Source: Oscillospiraceae bacterium
GTDB lineage: Bacteria; Bacillota; Clostridia; Oscillospirales; UBA929
Assembly (NCBI GenBank): GCA_031254575.1
Contig: JAIRUE010000086.1
Span: forward strand, 1-35,300
DNA: 35,300 nt
Direction of reading: 5' to 3'
In this document: piece by piece, positions 1 through 9,254 of the stretch
Numbering within the stretch: position 1 is the first letter of the stretch
Layout of the letters: every line of letters starts with the position of its first letter
The notes under the pieces: model-generated
What the model was told of the DNA's origin: nothing
The model's input: the letters and a program-made list of their open reading frames with translations, nothing else
The model's database searches: none
Translations under genes and position numbers: made by a program

Positions 1-1393
1 CTGTTTCCGAGTCATAATACGCCGTGACATAGCTGCCCTCCACAAACCACGCGGGGTCCAGGCTGCCTGTCGTAAAGTCATCGGCCTCAGGCACGTCATT
101 GATTGTGTGGACGCGGAAACACAGCTTCCACGCCGCCGGGGACACCATGGGGGTGTAGCCTCCGTCTCTGAGAATCGCGTCCTCGTTGAGGGGGGTGAGG
201 TCCTTAAAGCCGGCGCGGCCTATCACGATCGGTTTCCAGGGCAGTTCCTCCTCCACCCTCTGGCCGACCGTGACCTTGGTGACCTGAAGATCAGCTGTGC
301 ACCCGCCGACGTTGAGTTTGTCAAGGAAATCCTCAAACTCCTCGGGGGGGAAGTTGATGTCCTCATAGCGGAACTGCGCGACGTTGCCGGTGAGGTTGGT
401 GGTGTAAGGCTCCGTTTTGCCCCAGCCAATCGTCCCGCCGGCATAGTTCTGGAAAATGAGCTCGGGGGCGTCGTCACTCTTATAATAGACGGTGATGATG
501 CTGCCCGGCACAAGGTATTCGCGGATCTCGGCGGGGTCAATGAATCCGGCCTGCCCCCACGCGCCGCAGGAACCCGGCGCGCCGTCCCAAAGGTGGTCGA
601 GCTGAATCTCTTCCACGATGTTATAGAGGAGGGAACGGTCGGCCGAACCGAAGCCGGCGGGCGGTTCAAAGGACGCGGAGGTGTCATAACCGGTCATGAT
701 GTTGCCGGAAGCGTCGTAGAAGGCGATGTAGTCGATGATAAGGTTGGCGGCGTGCTCACCCGCGGTGACGGCGCTGTCGTGCGTCTTGGTGAGGACGAGG
801 ATGTTCTTCGCGCCGGGAGCAAAGACCCGGTTGTCGTCCAGCTTTGCCGTCAGCTCTTTGAACAGGCTCTTATCCAGAGCAACGCCCCAAAGGAACTCGC
901 TCCTGTTGTTGCTTTCGCCGGTATAGGCCTCCAGCATACCCCCCGACGCGTAGAAATTGCCATCCGGGTGCTCGACCCAGATGCGCAGATCTATCTCGCG
1001 GACGTCGGCGACCCTGTCGCCGAACAGGCCGGAGATGTCAATGCCCAGATAGGGGCAGCCGCCCTCCGTGGTCTCGATTTTGAGCGCTTTGCCGCCGTTG
1101 TAGTCGATGACCGACATCACGGACGGGTCGGCGTTGCCGGGGGTGAGGTTAAAGGCGAGGTAACCGGTCCTGCCGTCGTCAAAGGTGATGGCGCCGTCGG
1201 GAATGGCTTTGGGCTGGGCGACAACCGGCGTGTCGTCCCAGGCCAACCCGCCGCCGCCGCCGCCTCCTCCGTCGCTGGCTTCAGCCGTAGACGGGGTGAC
1301 CGGTGACGGGGACGCCGTGTCTCCGCACGCCGTCAAAAGCGTGCCAAAGACGAGCAAGACCGACAGCAGCAGAGCAATTCGCTTTGTGTTCAT
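1..1393 (-). CDS. Secreted lipoprotein, partial (runs off left edge); probable beta-sandwich/carbohydrate-binding-like extracellular protein of the ABC cluster
   Basis: Open minus frame from ATG at 1393: MNTKRIALLLSVLLVFGTLLTACGDTASPSP...; signal peptide with lipobox LLTAC, then Ser/Pro and an 8-Gly linker. No stop before the window edge, so it is absent from the ORF track. Confidence 0.8.
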   Translation of the reverse strand, partial: MNTKRIALLLSVLLVFGTLLTACGDTASPSPVTPSTAEASDGGGGGGGGLAWDDTPVVAQPKAIPDGAITFDDGRTGYLAFNLTPGNADPSVMSVIDYNGGKALKIETTEGGCPYLGIDISGLFGDRVADVREIDLRIWVEHPDGNFYASGGMLEAYTGESNNRSEFLWGVALDKSLFKELTAKLDDNRVFAPGAKNILVLTKTHDSAVTAGEHAANLIIDYIAFYDASGNIMTGYDTSASFEPPAGFGSADRSLLYNIVEEIQLDHLWDGAPGSCGAWGQAGFIDPAEIREYLVPGSIITVYYKSDDAPELIFQNYAGGTIGWGKTEPYTTNLTGNVAQFRYEDINFPPEEFEDFLDKLNVGGCTADLQVTKVTVGQRVEEELPWKPIVIGRAGFKDLTPLNEDAILRDGGYTPMVSPAAWKLCFRVHTINDVPEADDFTTGSLDPAWFVEGSYVTAYYDSET

Positions 1394-1563
1394 GTTTTTC
1401 CCTCTTTCTTATATAAATTGGTTTTCTCGCGGTTTTCTGCGGTGTCACGCTCCAGCATTTCGCACACGGGCGATGGAGCCGCTCTGTGTCACGCTCCATG
1501 CCGCGCCCTCTCCGCTTCGCTTTCCCTCCGGAGACACCGTCTCCTGCGGAAAGCTGCGCTTCG

Positions 1564-1600
1564 GTCTGAAAATAACTCGCGGGATACGTTATTTTCAGAC
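1564..1600. repeat. Perfect 13-bp inverted repeat (hairpin) in the permease-lipoprotein intergenic region
   Basis: GTCTGAAAATAAC (1564-1576) / GTTATTTTCAGAC (1588-1600), 11-nt loop. Confidence 0.9.
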
Positions 1601-1621
1601 GCGGGCGATGGAGCCGCTCTT

Positions 1622-2608
1622 TTATCCCACTATTCCCGATCGCTCGACCCCCTCTATGAATCTCCTTTGCAGGAAGATGTAAATGATAATCATGGGCAAT
1701 ATCATCATAATAATGCCGGCGTATACATAGAGCGAGGAAATATTGGGATCGATGATCCGGTAACTGCCTGAGAGCGTATTGCCCAGCGTGTTGAGCTTTT
1801 TGGACAGGGCCCAGTCTCCGCTGATCTGGAAAACATTGGCGTAAAAGACATCGTTATACTGCCAGACCAGCGAGAAGATAAGCACCGTGATGATCGGGGG
1901 CATGGCGTTGGGGACCATCACGCGCAGATAGGTGTAAAACGTGCCCGCGCCGTCCACAAAGGCGGCTTCCTCGATCTCCTTGGGCAAGCCGCGGAAGAAT
2001 TGATTGAAGATATAGATATACAGTCCCGAACGCAGGCCGACGCCGAAGATCGTCAGCATATACATCGGAAAGAGCGTCGTGAGCATATTGGGCGGATTGC
2101 CTCCGGTGATCAGGGAGAGAATTCCCAGCGGGTCAAAGTTGCGGAAGGTCACATAGAGGGGCAGGATGACGCTGTGGGCGGGAAGGACGATGACGAGGAT
2201 GACGCAGGCAAAGAGAATCTTCTTCAGCGGGAACTGAAAGCGCGCGAAACCGTAGCCCACCATCGAGCAGACCACGATCTGGATAAGCGACAGCGAGCTG
2301 ATATAGAACAGCATGTTGCGCAGGACTTTCCAGTATTGGGTGACCGTGAGCATAAGAGAGTACCGCTCCAGCGTGGGGGATTGCGGAATAAGGTATATGG
2401 CGGGGCTGTACGCGTCCTCATTGGAGAAAAACGAGTTGAACGCGATGCCGATGATCGGGCCGAGGATGACATAGGAGATGCCGACGATCAGCGCCAGCCG
2501 GAAAAGGGAAAGAACAAACCCCATAAGCCAGCGGATGATCCGCTGCCTCTCGTTGCCCATCCTTGTATCCGCATTGAATTTCTTAATTCTCTGTTTCAGG
2601 GATTCCAA
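1622..2608 (-). CDS. Carbohydrate ABC transporter permease (MalG/LacG-type)
   Basis: 328 aa, multi-TM, EAA-loop-like segment 'LPKEIEEAAFVDGAGTFYTYLRVMVPNAMPPIITVLIF' typical of binding-protein-dependent transport inner-membrane components. Confidence 0.9.
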   Translation of the reverse strand: MESLKQRIKKFNADTRMGNERQRIIRWLMGFVLSLFRLALIVGISYVILGPIIGIAFNSFFSNEDAYSPAIYLIPQSPTLERYSLMLTVTQYWKVLRNMLFYISSLSLIQIVVCSMVGYGFARFQFPLKKILFACVILVIVLPAHSVILPLYVTFRNFDPLGILSLITGGNPPNMLTTLFPMYMLTIFGVGLRSGLYIYIFNQFFRGLPKEIEEAAFVDGAGTFYTYLRVMVPNAMPPIITVLIFSLVWQYNDVFYANVFQISGDWALSKKLNTLGNTLSGSYRIIDPNISSLYVYAGIIMMILPMIIIYIFLQRRFIEGVERSGIVG

Positions 2609-2684
2609 TCCTACCGCTCCTCTCCAAATCTGCGCGCGTCATATTCCTCGCCAGGCGTACAGCCGCGTTCCGCGCCCTCTCCGC

Positions 2685-3620
2685 TCAGTTATCGTAGTAA
2701 ACCAGCTTTGACACCGCATAGCTGGCGATACCCAGAATGCCGCAGACGCTTATCATGCTGATAAGGCTGAACGCCGCGCCGACCGAATAATTCTGTTCGC
2801 CGAACATGGTGTCGTATACTTCCTGCAGCACGCGGCTGTTGACAAAAGAGTCCAGCACGGTGTAAACCATATTGGTCACCAGCAGCGGCGACACCATAGG
2901 GAAGGTGATCTTCCAGAACGTCTCGTAAGTCGTCGCGCCCTCAATCTTCGCCACCTCATACAGGGAGGGCGAGATCGATTGCAGCGCCGCGAGGAAGATG
3001 ATGATCTGCACGCCGGACATGGTGATAACGGTGTTGATGCGGGACACCGCGCCGACGATGTATTCGAGTACCGTTTCCGGCAGGGCGATGTCGCCCAGGA
3101 GGTCTATGTAGTAAAGAATCCCCGCGCTCCCGCCGCCGGCGCCCGAAACGGAGTCCACCACCGCGGACGGAGCGGGGCTGGAACCTCCGATCATCATGGC
3201 TCTCACAAGGTCCAGCGCCTGAACGATCGCCGGGGCGTTGAGCAGGGCCGGCAGGAAAAAGATGGCGCGGGCGACCGTGCGCCCCCGGAACTTCTGGTTG
3301 AGTACGATGGCTATGAACAGGGAGAAGAAAATAATCAGCGGAACGTCAACGACCATGTTAATCAGCGACTCGGTCAGTATCTGCGTAAAACGCGGGTGGC
3401 CGGTGAACGCGTAACGGAAATTCTCCAGCCCGATAAACCTCGTCGTGTACCCCAATCCCTCCGTCGTCGTCTCGGAAAAGGCAAACTGCCCCACCATCCA
3501 AAGGCTTCGCACGTAAAACAGCAAAAACCCCAAGACGAACGGCGATATGAACAAAAGGCCCGTGACGGCGCGCCGCTGCGAAAGCGTCATGCCCCTGCGC
3601 TTTTTCACCACCCCGGTCAT
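2685..3620 (-). CDS. Sugar ABC transporter permease (MalF/UgpA-type)
   Basis: 311 aa, multi-TM, EAA loop 'SPSLYEVAKIEGATTYETFWKITFPMVSPLL'. Confidence 0.9.
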   Translation of the reverse strand: MTGVVKKRRGMTLSQRRAVTGLLFISPFVLGFLLFYVRSLWMVGQFAFSETTTEGLGYTTRFIGLENFRYAFTGHPRFTQILTESLINMVVDVPLIIFFSLFIAIVLNQKFRGRTVARAIFFLPALLNAPAIVQALDLVRAMMIGGSSPAPSAVVDSVSGAGGGSAGILYYIDLLGDIALPETVLEYIVGAVSRINTVITMSGVQIIIFLAALQSISPSLYEVAKIEGATTYETFWKITFPMVSPLLVTNMVYTVLDSFVNSRVLQEVYDTMFGEQNYSVGAAFSLISMISVCGILGIASYAVSKLVYYDN

Positions 3621-6208
3621 GCCGCGGCCCCCTCTCTGACCGCGAACCCGCGCGCGGACACCGTCAGGCCCCCGTAGGAGAGGTCCGTGCCGGTATAGTT
3701 GACGAGAATCTGGATGCCGTTGTCATACGTGACGCACCGCAGGCCGTCCGGCATGATCTCATGCCGGACAATGGCGCTGCCGCTCACCCGGCTGAGAATC
3801 GGGTTGACGGTATGGTACAACTCCATTGCCTCAGCCACCCAGTTCTGATAGTAGGTGCCGTAAAAACGGTTGAGGCCGGTGTACTTCATCCCGCTGGCTT
3901 CCTCATAGGTAAAGGTGAAGTGGGGGGAGGCGCCGGTCTCAAGCAGCCGCAGCACGGTGCCGGCGCGGTCGTGGGCGTCGCTGTGATTGACGGCGTAGCC
4001 CGCGTAGGGGATATAGCCGTGGATCACCATCTGGTAAAAGGGCACTTCCTCGTCCACGATATAGAAGTCGCTGTGCTCCAGCGAGATATTGATCAGATCG
4101 TCCGCGTAAGGGAGGGCGTACAGGTTGCCGCCCGACACCATGACGTCCTTGCCCATCCCGGCGATCTTTTCCAGCTGGCCCTTCACCACGTCCAGGGACT
4201 GCTCCCTGTCGATGAGTTCGGTGCGTTTGCGGTCGGAGTGAAGCTCGTCCCCAAGGTCGCGCAGCGAGACGCCGGTCACGTTATACGGCTCAAAGCGTTT
4301 GGTAAACGCGTCCACATAGCGGGGCAAGAATTTGGGGCTTATGAGCGCGTTCCACGTCTCCGGGTATCCGAGCGAATAGGTGGTGTAGCTGACCGGGTCG
4401 ATCTGCTGCGCCCACCACCCCGTCAGGTTGCCGCCGTAATAACGCGAGTTCTCCATGGCGTAATTGTACCGTTTGGCGTTGTACGGGACGTTTTGGAACA
4501 AGACGTCGGCGTACAGTTTGCCGCCCTGCGCCTCCAGCTTGGCCGACAGGTCCTCAAACTTTTTCCTGCTCCCAAGCTGCCGCACGAGGATTATCCTGTT
4601 GGCGGCGTCGTGGAAATAGCCGCGGTTGAGCCACCCCTGATAATTGACCACCTGATTGGACACGCCGCCCTCACGGAACAGGTCCACAATTTCCGCCGCC
4701 TGCGCGTATGTGGTCATCGGGATGCTGCCCTGATACTGGACGGAGAGCATAAACTTCGTCCCCGTGACGGCTCCGACCATGTCCATGTATAAGGGAATGT
4801 CCCCCTGCCCGGCGGATTCTCCCAGCGCGCCTTCGCGGATCAGCCTCTCGCGATAATACCGCGCCATACCGGAGTAGCCGTCATAGCCGGCGTCCAGAAA
4901 GCTGTAGCGCACCGTCAGGTCGGCATTATAAATATTGGCCTCCACGACGGGCATTTCGGCCTCCGTGCCCGTGTTGCCGAACATATACAGGGAAAGGCTG
5001 CCGCGTACGATAAAGGTCGGGTAGACGCTGTTATACGACGCCGTTCTTCCGGACACGGCCGCGGCGAGCTGGACAAACGTATGCCCCTCCTCGATCTGGG
5101 CAAAGACGGAAGGCCCTCCCTCCCGGTAAATCCCGAACACCGGCATCCTGGCCGTTTCGTTGTTGCCCAGCACGGTATACTCGTTGTCCATCGGGTCCTG
5201 CCCGTACAGATACTGGCTGTACTCCTCGGCGTGATCCTTGCCGTTGTTGAAACGTATCAGGGAACCGGAGCCGTTGGGGACGAGCAGGTAACCGCTCTCA
5301 CCGGTCCCGGCCGCGCCGAGGCTGCGCGCGAATTGAATCTGATATATCCTGGCGCCGCCTGTCTCCACGATGCGGTGCGTGGGAACCGACACCTTCAGGC
5401 TGTCGCCGTCCAGCCGGTATTCCAGCGGAACCTCAAAGCTGACGGTCACGGCGCCCTCCACGCCCGACGCCAGCGAATCCTCCAGCCAGTCCTCCTCGGT
5501 ATACCCGGCCCCCTCGAAGATAGCGAGCAGCTTGCGGACGGTAGCCGCGCCCCTCGCGTTCGCGAACAGCTCCCAAAATCCCTCCGGGGCGTCTTCGGAC
5601 TCAATATACCGCATCTCAACGTACTCGCGGTCTTTGGGGTCCTCCACCCTGTCAAGGAAAAAGTCCAGCCGGTCGCGGTGGATATAGAGAGGGACGATGC
5701 CGGTGGTCACCCTAAGGTCGCCCAGCGTATAGACATACCGCAGGCCCCCGTCGAGGCTCTCAGCCCTGAACTGCCCGTCCTTGATCGCGTAATCGTAGAC
5801 GTTGTAACGGCCCGGCGTCCGGCGGGCATTGAAAAAATCGATGGTCAGAGGCGACTTCAGGATCGACTTGTTGAGACCGGACGCGATGGGGTCCTCGTCG
5901 GCGTCCGGCGGGCAGACGTACGTAATCAACCCCGAGCGCTTGTCATACACGGCGGCGTTTGTGGATTCAAGGTCGGTGTACAGCTGCAAAAACCCGTTTT
6001 CGGCCGCGAGAACCATTCCCGGCACGTTCCCGCCGCCCTGCAGCGGCGCGAAAGCGCGCCCCTCCTCGTAATAGGCGCCGCGTTCCTCAAGGTACTGCTT
6101 GTACCCGCCGTACATGCGGTAGTAGAATTGCAGATACCCCTGATAGATCAGGATCACCAGAGCGGCAACCCCCAGCACGGTCAGCAGCAGTTTTGTCCCC
6201 AGTTTCAT
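3617..6208 (-). CDS. Large membrane-anchored DUF5696-like protein (possible glycoside-hydrolase-like fold)
   Basis: 863 aa; N-terminal TM anchor (MKLGTKLLLTVLGVAALVILIYQGYLQFYY), long soluble region, C-terminal beta segment 'CVTYDNGIQILVNYTGTDLSYGGLTVSARGFAV'. Family assigned from memory of sequence style and neighbourhood (sugar permeases plus Yip1). Confidence 0.65.
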   Translation of the reverse strand: MKLGTKLLLTVLGVAALVILIYQGYLQFYYRMYGGYKQYLEERGAYYEEGRAFAPLQGGGNVPGMVLAAENGFLQLYTDLESTNAAVYDKRSGLITYVCPPDADEDPIASGLNKSILKSPLTIDFFNARRTPGRYNVYDYAIKDGQFRAESLDGGLRYVYTLGDLRVTTGIVPLYIHRDRLDFFLDRVEDPKDREYVEMRYIESEDAPEGFWELFANARGAATVRKLLAIFEGAGYTEEDWLEDSLASGVEGAVTVSFEVPLEYRLDGDSLKVSVPTHRIVETGGARIYQIQFARSLGAAGTGESGYLLVPNGSGSLIRFNNGKDHAEEYSQYLYGQDPMDNEYTVLGNNETARMPVFGIYREGGPSVFAQIEEGHTFVQLAAAVSGRTASYNSVYPTFIVRGSLSLYMFGNTGTEAEMPVVEANIYNADLTVRYSFLDAGYDGYSGMARYYRERLIREGALGESAGQGDIPLYMDMVGAVTGTKFMLSVQYQGSIPMTTYAQAAEIVDLFREGGVSNQVVNYQGWLNRGYFHDAANRIILVRQLGSRKKFEDLSAKLEAQGGKLYADVLFQNVPYNAKRYNYAMENSRYYGGNLTGWWAQQIDPVSYTTYSLGYPETWNALISPKFLPRYVDAFTKRFEPYNVTGVSLRDLGDELHSDRKRTELIDREQSLDVVKGQLEKIAGMGKDVMVSGGNLYALPYADDLINISLEHSDFYIVDEEVPFYQMVIHGYIPYAGYAVNHSDAHDRAGTVLRLLETGASPHFTFTYEEASGMKYTGLNRFYGTYYQNWVAEAMELYHTVNPILSRVSGSAIVRHEIMPDGLRCVTYDNGIQILVNYTGTDLSYGGLTVSARGFAVREGAAA

Positions 6209-6219
6209 CGGCGGTCCCC

Positions 6220-6852
6220 CTATCCCCTGAGCATCAGGTCGTTATAGATACTTTCAAAGAAGGTAAACACCTGATTGAGCATGTCGAACAGCAGCAGCAC
6301 AAGGAAAATGATGATAAACATGGCTATCAGCGTGAGAATCAGCGTAAAAATCGTTTTGACCAGCGTGTAGTTGTGCACCGTCATGATCCCCGTCAGAATC
6401 AGCAGGGCTGTCCACGCGACGCCCAAGCCGATGATAAGGACATAAAAGACTTCCTCATTGGCCGCCAGCACGTTGGAGATGAGAATGGCGGGAATGTAGG
6501 TAATGATGAGCGGCAGGAACGCGTAGCCCGTCACCGTCATAATATCCTTGAACCGGCCCTCGCCCTCCATCAGGCAGGTGATCGACCAGTTGCCGATGCA
6601 AAACAGCAGATAGAGCAGAAAGATGCTCTGCAGATCGGTCAGCCCGTTGACCGAACGCGGGTCGGTCAGGTTTACGATGAAGCCCGCGAAGATGCGGTTG
6701 CAGGTATAGCACAGGCTGAACAGGAAGACGATAATCAGCGCCAGCGGCACGCTTCCCTTCTCCCTGTGCCGTATCTCGTAGAAGGTATCGGCGGGATGGT
6801 TCAGGACCCGGACGAGGTGCTGAAATTTGTCGCGTGTAAAAATTTTAGTCAT
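6220..6852 (-). CDS. Yip1 family membrane protein
   Basis: About 210 aa from MTKIFTRDKFQHLVRVLNHPADTFYEIRHREKGS; roughly 5 TM. ATG at 6852 overlaps the upstream stop (ATGACTAA), implying translational coupling. Confidence 0.75.
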   Translation of the reverse strand: MTKIFTRDKFQHLVRVLNHPADTFYEIRHREKGSVPLALIIVFLFSLCYTCNRIFAGFIVNLTDPRSVNGLTDLQSIFLLYLLFCIGNWSITCLMEGEGRFKDIMTVTGYAFLPLIITYIPAILISNVLAANEEVFYVLIIGLGVAWTALLILTGIMTVHNYTLVKTIFTLILTLIAMFIIIFLVLLLFDMLNQVFTFFESIYNDLMLRG

Positions 6853-8332
6853 CGGCGAGCAGATCCCCCTTCTCGGTCCCTTTTTGCCTGACCAGACTCC
6901 GCACATACAACGCCAGCGCCGCCACGATGACCCCCGTGAGGATATACCCCAGATTCGCCTTGAGGATGTTGTTGCGGTAGCGCTTGAAAGCGATGGAGTA
7001 ATACGTGCGGTTCATGCCCAGCTTGAGGTGCTTCATGGCCTCCTTGTTATTCCCCTCGGTGAGGTACGCCTTGCCGATGCCGATATTGGCCAGCTCAAGG
7101 TTTTCATTGAGGGTGAGCACCTGCCGCCACAGATCCACCGCCAGCCCCTCGTCGCCGTCCTGCCGGAGCCCGACCGCGGTGTTGATAAGACTGCCGTATT
7201 CCGTCTCGGTAAAAATCATGATCTCCAGCCGCCCGGAGTCGAGCACAAGCAGCTTATCCCCGGTGGAGGCCAGCGCGCAGGGGGCCTTGAACGTACCGGC
7301 CTGTGTGCCCATACCGCCGAAGATATAGAGCAGATTGCCCTCGTAGTCGTAGGTGAAGACGCGCCCGCGTTTTGAGTCTAGCATGGAATAGATGCCCTTG
7401 CCCCGGTAGAGGATGTCCACGATCTTGGAGGGGCCGTCGAACTCACCGGCGACGGCGGGGAGAAAAAAGACATCTCCCCCGACATTGTTGTTCTCCCCCT
7501 TTCTGATGACGTCCACGCCCTTGGGGTTGAGCCGGAAAGCGGCCTGCGTTCCCTGGGGGTCGATGCAGGAGGCATAGACAAATCCCGCGTCGTCCACGTC
7601 GACGCCGGTAAACTCGGTGGGAATGAACAACTGCTGCAGCTTGCGCTGCTCTTTGGTGGAAAGGCTGCGCCAAATGCGCTGCCAAAGGGAGACCGAAACC
7701 GGAATCGTTCCGAAAAAGCTCAGAAATTCGCCATCCGCCGTAAAGACCATGATCCCCTGAAACATATTTCTGGCGACCACATATACCCGGTCGGCATAGT
7801 CCACCGCCACCTTCAGCGGGGAAAACTCATACTCCGCCGGCAGGATCTCGCTCTTCGGGTCGGCAATGATCCGAACGGCTCTGTCCCCGTCCAGCACGAC
7901 AATCCGCTTGTTCTCGGTGTCGGCCACATAGAGCAGGTTTTTTTCCGATACCGTCACCCCGTAAGGCTTGCGGAACGTATCGGGCGTCCCGCCGTTGTCA
8001 AACGTCTCGATGACGGCGACCGCTCCGGTCAGTTCCTGATTGACGACGACGATGCGGTCGTTATCGGTATCGGCCACATAAATCAGCCCGTCCGGCGCGA
8101 CGCAAAAGCTCTGCGGATTCCTGAACGGGGTGATCCCGAGCGTCTGCCCCGAAACCGTTCCGGCGGGGACATACGGCGCGGGCGTGAACTCGATATATTC
8201 GCGGTAGTTGAACGTATAGGAATCATACGGCACGTCGGCCGCGGCCAGAGCCGGCACGGCGCAGGAGAGCAGCGCGGCGGACGCCGCCGTCAGCGCCGCC
8301 AGCCTTGCAAAGCGTTTCACGACCTGTCGCAC
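6845..8332 (-). CDS. Secreted/membrane-anchored NHL-repeat (beta-propeller) protein with C-terminal TPR-like segment and TM helix
   Basis: 495 aa; signal peptide; repeats such as 'FRNPQSFCVAPDGLIYVADTDNDRIVVVNQ' and 'FRKPYGVTVSEKNLLYVADTENKRIVVLD'; TPR-like 'ELANIGIGKAYLTEGNNKEAMKHLKLGM'; C-terminal TM 'LGYILTGVIVAALALYV'. Confidence 0.8.
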   Translation of the reverse strand: MRQVVKRFARLAALTAASAALLSCAVPALAAADVPYDSYTFNYREYIEFTPAPYVPAGTVSGQTLGITPFRNPQSFCVAPDGLIYVADTDNDRIVVVNQELTGAVAVIETFDNGGTPDTFRKPYGVTVSEKNLLYVADTENKRIVVLDGDRAVRIIADPKSEILPAEYEFSPLKVAVDYADRVYVVARNMFQGIMVFTADGEFLSFFGTIPVSVSLWQRIWRSLSTKEQRKLQQLFIPTEFTGVDVDDAGFVYASCIDPQGTQAAFRLNPKGVDVIRKGENNNVGGDVFFLPAVAGEFDGPSKIVDILYRGKGIYSMLDSKRGRVFTYDYEGNLLYIFGGMGTQAGTFKAPCALASTGDKLLVLDSGRLEIMIFTETEYGSLINTAVGLRQDGDEGLAVDLWRQVLTLNENLELANIGIGKAYLTEGNNKEAMKHLKLGMNRTYYSIAFKRYRNNILKANLGYILTGVIVAALALYVRSLVRQKGTEKGDLLADD

Positions 8333-8336
8333 CCCC

Positions 8337-9251
8337 TTAGTCTTTCATCCCGGACGTCGTCATCGTCTCAAGGATGCTGGACTGGCATATGAGGAAAAAG
8401 GTGATCGGAATGGCGGCAAGGACGAACGCCACCGCCATAGCCTCGCCGGCACGGCGCGCGCCGCCCGCCGCGATCTGCTGCATGGCAAACTGCAGCGGTT
8501 TCAGTTCCTCGCTGCGCAAAAACATATACCCGGTATTGCCCCACATCGTCTGGAACTGGAAGATGGCGAGCGTCAGCCACGCGGGCTTGACATTGGGCAT
8601 AATGATCTGCCAGAAAACCCTGACCTCGCCCGAGCCGTCCATCCGCGCCGATTCGAGCAGCGAGTCGGGGATCTGTTCCATAAACTGCTTCATCAGGTAG
8701 AGCCCCAGCCCATAGCCCCACGCGGGCAGGATCAGGGCGAGATAGGTGTTGTTGAAGCCCAGGAAGGAAATGATGACATAATTGGGGATTTGCGTGACCT
8801 GATAGGTGAACATCAGCGAGAGGATAACCAGCGTGAACAGCGCCTTCTTGCCGGGGAATGTGTGTTTGGCCAGCGGGTAGGCCGCGAACGACGCGATGAC
8901 GACATGCCCCACCACGCCGCAGCCCATGATGATGGTCGTGTTGAAGATATACCGCGTGAACGGCACCCATGTGTCGCTCATCGAGATAAAGAGGTCGGTA
9001 AAGTTTTCAAACGTGGGGTTGCGCACGAAAATGCGCGGCGGGTATGTAAAGATTTCATCCAGCGGTTTAAGCGCGTTGTTGATGACGATGATCAGCGGCA
9101 TCACCATAAAGACGCCGAAGAGCGCCATGAAGAAGAACATCATGGTATTGCCGGCGCGCGACCGGTTCAGTTTCTTCTCGCGGCGAAACACGCGCTCAAA
9201 GAACGTCTCCTTGACAATGACGGGGCCCTCGGAATTCTTAACCTTGACCAT
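8337..9251 (-). CDS. Carbohydrate ABC transporter permease (MalG-type), second pair
   Basis: 304 aa, multi-TM, EAA loop 'IPDSLLESARMDGSGEVRVFWQIIMPNVKPAWLTLAIFQF'. Confidence 0.9.
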   Translation of the reverse strand: MVKVKNSEGPVIVKETFFERVFRREKKLNRSRAGNTMMFFFMALFGVFMVMPLIIVINNALKPLDEIFTYPPRIFVRNPTFENFTDLFISMSDTWVPFTRYIFNTTIIMGCGVVGHVVIASFAAYPLAKHTFPGKKALFTLVILSLMFTYQVTQIPNYVIISFLGFNNTYLALILPAWGYGLGLYLMKQFMEQIPDSLLESARMDGSGEVRVFWQIIMPNVKPAWLTLAIFQFQTMWGNTGYMFLRSEELKPLQFAMQQIAAGGARRAGEAMAVAFVLAAIPITFFLICQSSILETMTTSGMKD

Positions 9252-9254
9252 GCC

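Noticed and set aside
107-1306. 399-aa plus-strand ORF at left edge
   Set aside because: Antisense to the lipoprotein gene, whose signal peptide and lipobox are convincing; the real gene is missing from the track only because it runs off the window.
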